The position numbers and the translations under genes were made by a program. Positions 14,437 to 17,798 of a stretch of 17,798 bases of DNA are shown in pieces (position 1 is the first letter of the stretch; each line of letters opens with the position of its first letter). Location: assembly GCA_902493855.1 (NCBI GenBank), contig CABUQV010000034.1:1-17798 (forward strand). The letters are read 5' to 3'. The notes under the pieces are model-generated. The model ran no database searches and was not told where the DNA came from. It saw only the letters and a program-made list of their open reading frames with translations. This stretch comes from an uncultured Collinsella sp. (GTDB lineage Bacteria; Actinomycetota; Coriobacteriia; Coriobacteriales; Coriobacteriaceae).

Positions 14437-14538
14437 TAACCGCTCGTCGCATATTTCATCACGCTTATCGAGTAAGTGTCTTTCATAGATGAATATTGTT
14501 TCCAGTTCGTTACGCTAATGGGGTGTCTTTATTGGCTG

Positions 14539-14562
14539 AAGCCCTCTGGCGACAGAGGGCTT
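14539..14562 (+). promoter_or_regulatory. Leader hairpin before the dipeptidase gene
   Basis: AAGCCCTCTG-GCGA-CAGAGGGCTT is a 10-bp stem capped by a GNRA tetraloop, followed by TTCG and then, nine bases on, the ribosome site. GNRA caps suggest an RNA-level role such as mRNA stability or attenuation. The U-run is too short for a sure terminator. Confidence 0.55.
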
Positions 14563-14581
14563 TCGCACGCTGGGAGGGAAA

Positions 14582-16513
14582 ATGAGGAAAACTCACCCCG
14601 TCAACGCGCTCAAGAAGCTAGGCATAGGCCTCGCCTTTGGAGCTGCAACCATCATGTCCATGCCGACATCTGCGCTCGCCTGCACGCAGATGTACATGGG
14701 CAAAAACTATACGGCCGACGGCAATACGTACTACGGCCGCGCCGAGGACTTTGGCAAGCGCTATCTTAAGCACTACGGCATCGAACCTGCCCACGAACCT
14801 GGCTTTAAGTACAGCTCGATTGAATCTGCTTTTGAATACACTTCGAACAAGCCTACCTATCGTTACAGCTATGTACGCGACCACCCCTCCAACTGGATGG
14901 GTCGCACCGACGCCTATTCCGAGGCCGGAATCAACGAGAAGGGCGTCTCCTGCTCTGCCACGCTAAGCACTTCCTATAACGAGGAGGCCGATGCAGCAGA
15001 CCACATCGATGAGAAAGTGGGTCTGGGCGAGTACAGTTACGGCAGCATCATCCTGGGCGAGAGCGCCACGGCCCGCGAGGGCGTCGAGCTTCTCGGCAGA
15101 CTGATCGATGATCAAGGCGTCTGCACCAACGACCAGATCATCATCGCCGACAACAACGAGACCTGGCTGTTCGCCACACTTTCCGCCCATCAGTGGATCG
15201 CCATGAAGCTCGCTGACGACGTCGCGTCGCTCAACCCTAATATCGGGAGCCTCAACTACGATGTCGACCTTGATGACCCCGAGAACTGCCTACACTCCGA
15301 GGGCATCGAGTCCATGCCCGTGGAGAAGGGCTTCGCCAAATACTCCGCTGACGGCAAATTCGATGTCGCCCAAACGTATGGCGAAAGCCTCGCCGATTCC
15401 GGCGTAAACCAGTGGTCCCGCTATGTGCAAGGCCGCGATTATTTTGGTAGTCAGCTGACCGAAGGCACAGATTACGACATTATCACAGTAAAGAAGGATG
15501 GAAAACCTGACCAAAAGGGAGCCATGGTCAGCGAAATCCAGCCCCTGTTCTTCAGGCCTGGCAAGTCTGGCTGGAGCACCTTTGAGCTGATTCGTGCCTT
15601 TGGCAACCGCGGCGAGAACGTCCCTGGCCTCAACGCGAACACTGATGGTGTTTATTGCATCGGCAGCGAGCGCAACACCGAGATCAACCTCTTCCAGATT
15701 CGTCGCGGGTATGACCCCGAAGTCGCTACCATCCAGTGGGAAATGCTCTCCCGCGCCGCGTACTCCGTCGCCATCCCGTTGTACTCCGCTCTGATAACTG
15801 AGGTCAGCCCGTACTTCAGCGATCAGACCGTCTCCTTCGATCACTGCAACCAGACTGACGTCGTGTACAACGAGGAGCCCGAGAACTCAATCAACTACGT
15901 CCTTATGGACATCAGCTCGCTCTGCTTCGAGAACCCTGACACCCTTGGTGTCAGCGTCCGTGCCTACCTCGATGCGCTCCAGAACGAGCTTATCGAGCAG
16001 AACAAGGAAGTTGACGCCGCCATGCTGGCCGAGACGACCACCGAGGGCCGCACTGCCCTGGCCAACAAGGCCGGCAAGGCTGCTACCGAGAACACCTACA
16101 AGAAGTGCAAGGCACTGCTCCAGGAGATGCGCGCCTATCAGAAGGCCGAAAACTTCGACCAGCCCTTTACCCCAAGCGACCTGAACACCGAGACCAACGG
16201 CCTCAAGGTGTCCATCACCTACGCCAAGGATGCTCTTGCCACCGATCCGGTCACCCCGGATCAGCCCGGCACTCCTGAGCAGCCTGGCACTCCCGAGCAG
16301 CCCGCTAAGCCCGAGCAGCCGGCCGCCAAGCCTGAGAAGCCTGGCAAGTCCGACACCACGACCACGGTAACCACTAACAAGACGAACACCAAGGGCGGCC
16401 TGCCCACCACTGGCGATCGTTTTGATGGCCGCATGGTGGCCGCATTCGCCATCGCTGGCGTTGCCGTCATCTCCGCGGGCGGTTACTTCCTCTACCGTCG
16501 CAATAAGGAGTAA
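14582..16513 (+). CDS. Secreted, sortase-anchored C69 dipeptidase
   Basis: A peptidase family C69 (PepD-like) Ntn-hydrolase that should cleave dipeptides outside the cell. Residues 1-33 are a signal peptide (Lys-Lys, hydrophobic core, Ser-Ala-Leu-Ala) ending just before Cys34, the family's N-terminal nucleophile in Ala-Cys-Thr-Gln-Met-Tyr. Signal peptidase cleavage would itself expose the catalytic Cys. Asn-Tyr-Thr-Ala-Asp-Gly-Asn...Gly-Arg-Ala-Glu-Asp and Asn-Glu-Lys-Gly-Val-Ser follow. The core runs to about 470. A helical, charged linker comes next, then a proline-rich stretch (558-588), Leu-Pro-Thr-Thr-Gly at 607-611, a membrane helix and the tail Tyr-Arg-Arg-Asn-Lys-Glu, a complete sortase signal. 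The 643 residues exceed the usual 450-500 because of this wall-anchor extension. GGGAGG lies five bases before the ATG. A single-gene unit with its own terminator. Confidence 0.93.
   Translation: MRKTHPVNALKKLGIGLAFGAATIMSMPTSALACTQMYMGKNYTADGNTYYGRAEDFGKRYLKHYGIEPAHEPGFKYSSIESAFEYTSNKPTYRYSYVRDHPSNWMGRTDAYSEAGINEKGVSCSATLSTSYNEEADAADHIDEKVGLGEYSYGSIILGESATAREGVELLGRLIDDQGVCTNDQIIIADNNETWLFATLSAHQWIAMKLADDVASLNPNIGSLNYDVDLDDPENCLHSEGIESMPVEKGFAKYSADGKFDVAQTYGESLADSGVNQWSRYVQGRDYFGSQLTEGTDYDIITVKKDGKPDQKGAMVSEIQPLFFRPGKSGWSTFELIRAFGNRGENVPGLNANTDGVYCIGSERNTEINLFQIRRGYDPEVATIQWEMLSRAAYSVAIPLYSALITEVSPYFSDQTVSFDHCNQTDVVYNEEPENSINYVLMDISSLCFENPDTLGVSVRAYLDALQNELIEQNKEVDAAMLAETTTEGRTALANKAGKAATENTYKKCKALLQEMRAYQKAENFDQPFTPSDLNTETNGLKVSITYAKDALATDPVTPDQPGTPEQPGTPEQPAKPEQPAAKPEKPGKSDTTTTVTTNKTNTKGGLPTTGDRFDGRMVAAFAIAGVAVISAGGYFLYRRNKE
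16253..16345 (+). repeat. Proline-rich repeat in the dipeptidase linker
   Basis: About five units of six or seven codons (Thr-Pro-Glu-Gln-Pro-Gly, drifting to Lys-Pro-Glu-Gln-Pro-Ala) encode residues 558-588. Such Pro/Glu/Lys repeats commonly span the peptidoglycan. The 18-base units are similar enough to slip in copy number. Confidence 0.85.
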
Positions 16514-16520
16514 CGTCTTA

Positions 16521-16575
16521 GCTGAGCGGGCAAGGCAGCAATGGCAGCCTCTCGCCCGCTCAGCCCACTCTTTTG
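16521..16575 (+). terminator. Terminator of the dipeptidase gene
   Basis: GCTGAGCGGGC (16521-16531) and GCCCGCTCAGC (16554-16564) form an 11-bp perfect stem with a short AGGC/GCCT stem in the loop. CCACTCTTTT follows. It starts seven bases after the stop codon. Confidence 0.85.
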
Positions 16576-16578
16576 ACC

Positions 16579-16617
16579 GGCGGGAAACCCGCCTGAAATC
16601 TTTTCAAAAAAGATTTC
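16579..16617. promoter_or_regulatory. Hairpin and AT-rich dyad upstream of the trp leader
   Basis: GGCGGG-AAA-CCCGCC (16579-16593) is followed at once by GAAATCTTTT-CAA-AAAAGATTTC (16595-16617), a perfect 10-bp AT-rich dyad. The dyad ends where the -35 region of the leader promoter should lie, so it may be an operator. It does not match the E. coli TrpR operator as I know it. Confidence 0.45.
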
Positions 16618-16635
16618 CCCGCACACACTTTGCTG

Positions 16636-16644
16636 TGCTATAGT
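16636..16644 (+). promoter_or_regulatory. Extended -10 promoter of the trp leader
   Basis: TGCTATAGT is an extended -10 element (TG, one base, TATAGT), 58 bases before the leader ATG. The -35 at 17 bases is poor, which an extended -10 can tolerate. Confidence 0.5.
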
Positions 16645-16702
16645 GCAGCGCAACAGCAACTAGGTGCGACCGCGCCATGGCATCACGAAAGGAGCCACCA
16701 AC

Positions 16703-16771
16703 ATGAAGAACACGATGAAGTCTCTCAACAACTGGTGGTGGCGTGATGCGAATACGATCGGTCGACAGTGA
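16703..16771 (+). CDS. trpL: Tryptophan leader peptide
   Basis: A 22-residue peptide with three consecutive Trp codons (TGG TGG TGG at 16733-16741, residues 11-13) in Leu-Asn-Asn-Trp-Trp-Trp-Arg-Asp. AAAGGAG lies upstream of the ATG at 16703, and TGA ends it at 16771. A hairpin and an intrinsic terminator follow before the next gene, a TrpP-like transporter. This is the classic layout of ribosome-mediated attenuation: when charged Trp-tRNA is scarce, the ribosome stalls at the Trp codons and the downstream terminator fails to form. The peptide itself needs no other function. The regulated gene is an importer, not a biosynthetic operon. The name follows function and layout; similarity to E. 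coli TrpL beyond the Trp codons is slight. Confidence 0.9.
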   Translation: MKNTMKSLNNWWWRDANTIGRQ

Positions 16772-16838
16772 GTCCCTCACGCCTGTTTTTGCGCTCTAGG
16801 TGATTGGAAGGCCTCCGGTTTCGACCGGGGGCCTTTTT
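16740..16838 (+). promoter_or_regulatory. Tryptophan attenuator with terminator
   Basis: GGCGTGA (16740-16746) pairs with TCACGCC (16777-16783). The first arm begins inside the last Trp codon, so a ribosome stalled there would block it. The terminator is AAGGCCTCCGGT-TTCG-ACCGGGGGCCTT (16808-16835), a 12-bp stem with one U-G pair and a stable UUCG loop, then a U-run. A strong antiterminator is not obvious. The best I see is GCCT (16781-16784) with AGGC (16809-16812), or TCAC with GTGA near 16800, both weak. Confidence 0.8.
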
Positions 16839-16915
16839 CTATCTCGAGCCCGATCGCATTCGCATCACGCGCCTCCGCTTTTCTCTTGCACTCCTCTTCC
16901 GAAAGGATTTTCACC

Positions 16916-17488
16916 ATGTCTCAGAACACCACCGCCGCCCAGCCCCGCACCGTCCAGACCGCCGACCGCGGCAAACTCGATGTCCGCGCCCTCGTCCTGC
17001 TCGCCATCCTGCTCGCTGCCGGCTTCATCCTCAACTTCACCGTCGGCAAGGCCATCTCGGGCATCTCGGGCGGCATGATCAGCCCCGAGTTCATCATCTC
17101 GGCCTTCTGCCTCACCATCCTGGTCGTTCGCCCCAACATCGGCCAGGCGCTCGTTATTGGCCTCATCTCGGCTGCCGTGATCCAGATCACCACCACTTCG
17201 CCGTTCGTCGATTTTGCCGCCGAGGGCATCGCCGCCGTGCTCATGGCCGGCATCGTCAACGCCGCTGGCAAGAACGGTCAGGTCAAGCCCGCCATCGCCA
17301 TTGTCGCAACCTTCCTGACCACCTTTGTCTCCGGCGTCATCTTCATGATCATCAAGATGGCCATGCTCGGCGTGGTCGGCGAGCTCGCCGCCGCCATGCT
17401 GCCCGTCGTCGCCATGACCGCCGTCTTTAACGCCATTCTGGTCGGCGCCCTCTATCTGCCCATCCAGAAGGCCCTGAAGCTCAACTAA
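16916..17488 (+). CDS. trpP: TrpP-like tryptophan transporter (ECF S-component type)
   Basis: A 190-residue integral membrane protein with about six hydrophobic segments (roughly 23-41, 57-72, 77-92, 101-116, 124-147, 154-183). From memory of B. subtilis TrpP, the architecture matches: Gly-Gly-Met followed by Pro near residue 53-57, Arg-Pro/Arg-Val near 72 with a Val-Ile-Gly-Leu/Ile segment, a Thr-Thr motif near 92, and a C-terminal Val-Leu-Pro/Met-Leu-Pro-Ala-Val-Phe-Asn segment ending in Pro-Ile-Gln. The ATG at 16916 has GAAAGGA eight bases upstream; the TTG at 16886 has none. The Trp attenuator directly upstream is strong independent evidence for tryptophan as substrate. No ECF ATPase or T-component is next to it, so it would share modules encoded elsewhere or act alone. 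Confidence 0.85.
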   Translation: MSQNTTAAQPRTVQTADRGKLDVRALVLLAILLAAGFILNFTVGKAISGISGGMISPEFIISAFCLTILVVRPNIGQALVIGLISAAVIQITTTSPFVDFAAEGIAAVLMAGIVNAAGKNGQVKPAIAIVATFLTTFVSGVIFMIIKMAMLGVVGELAAAMLPVVAMTAVFNAILVGALYLPIQKALKLN

Positions 17489-17494
17489 CCCGCT

Positions 17495-17596
17495 CGGCTT
17501 TACGAGCCCCACCCCATCTTGGCGTTCATTCGTCGCTCGCGTACCCAAGTACGCTTCACTCCTCTTTCGCGCCAACCTGGGCCCCTCGTAAAGCCG
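17495..17596. repeat. Nested palindrome element E4, downstream of trpP
   Basis: CGGCTTTACGAG (17495-17506) and CTCGTAAAGCCG (17585-17596) are perfect 12-bp arms. Further in, TTGGCG (17519-17524) pairs with CGCCAA (17570-17575). At the centre GCGTAC-CCAA-GTACGC (17539-17554) forms a hairpin. It starts six bases after the trpP stop. There is no U-run, so it may stabilise the mRNA end or belong to a dispersed repeat family rather than be a simple terminator. Confidence 0.7.
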
Positions 17597-17798
17597 TCTC
17601 CGCGCTTCACCACCAAAGACTGTCCCAAACAACGAGCTTTTGGGGACGTTCTTGACTAGCTCTTGGGGATGTTCTTAAACGACTAGTTATTAAAGAACGT
17701 CCATTACAGTCGAAATTGTCAGCCCGGGACCGTCTCGGGCTACGATTGAGGCGCGCCCAGAACGGGCCGCCGACCGGGCGCCCGCGCACGGCCGAACG
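17597..17798. other. Non-coding tail with short direct and inverted repeats
   Basis: TTGGGGACGTTCTT (17640-17653) recurs as TTGGGGATGTTCTT (about 17663-17676), each followed by GACTAG, and GGACGTTCTT (17644-17653) is inverted as AAGAACGTCC (17693-17702). The layout resembles the REP-like ends found near REP-associated transposases, but no transposase is in view. The rest, up to the window edge, is GC-rich; the one open minus-strand frame has no ribosome site and no recognisable product. Confidence 0.45.

Noticed and set aside
16804..17632. Alternative frames overlapping trpP, one 208 codons on plus and one 255 on minus
   Set aside because: The plus frame is His/Arg-rich and starts in the attenuator terminator; the minus frame is Asp/Gly-rich. 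Both are frame shadows of trpP.
17607..17789. 60-codon minus-strand frame at the right edge
   Set aside because: It runs through the repeat region, is Arg-rich and has no ribosome site or recognisable domain.

Overview
The window looks like chromosomal DNA of a high-GC, fermentative, Gram-positive gut anaerobe. A Coriobacteriia member near Collinsella is my best guess. I base this on the Pta/AckA acetate pathway with a duplicated acetate kinase, an LPXTG-anchored C69 dipeptidase, an ECF-type tryptophan transporter and the codon use. This is inference; there is no rRNA or other phylogenetic marker here.

Layout. Positions 1-348 hold two nested palindromic elements and no convincing gene. From 349 to 2575 (minus strand) lie glf (UDP-galactopyranose mutase) and an overlapping family 2 glycosyltransferase, a piece of a surface-glycan locus. 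Divergent from glf is pta (2807-3787, plus). Convergent with pta is a tandem pair of diverged acetate kinases (4140-5318 and 5483-6661, minus), each followed by its own terminator. A lower-GC pair, an MFS transporter and a LysR regulator (6782-8952, minus), follows. Next comes a minus-strand housekeeping row: hinT, xseB, xseA, a YugP-like zinc peptidase and rnd (8994-13157). On the plus strand are a DagK/YegS-type lipid kinase with a 30-residue membrane microprotein directly behind it, a secreted and sortase-anchored C69 dipeptidase (14582-16513), and a tryptophan leader-peptide attenuator (16703-16838) in front of a TrpP-like transporter (16916-17488). The window ends in a fourth nested palindrome and short repeats.

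How parts work together. Pta and AckA convert acetyl-CoA through acetyl phosphate to acetate with ATP gain. Here the three genes do not form one operon, so the two kinases can be controlled separately from each other and from pta. XseA and XseB form exonuclease VII. The C69 dipeptidase on the cell surface and a tryptophan importer controlled by a Trp-Trp-Trp leader peptide would fit a lifestyle of scavenging peptides and amino acids.

The most noteworthy items are: (1) a 22-codon leader with three consecutive Trp codons and a UUCG-capped terminator in front of a transporter gene rather than a biosynthetic operon; (2) four intergenic elements of about 100-130 bp that share a hairpin-inside-hairpin design, one of which keeps its fold in plus-strand RNA through G-U pairs and another of which sits inside an inverted duplication reaching into the 3' end of the glycosyltransferase gene; (3) paired acetate kinases in which one copy has lost several usually conserved active-site residues.
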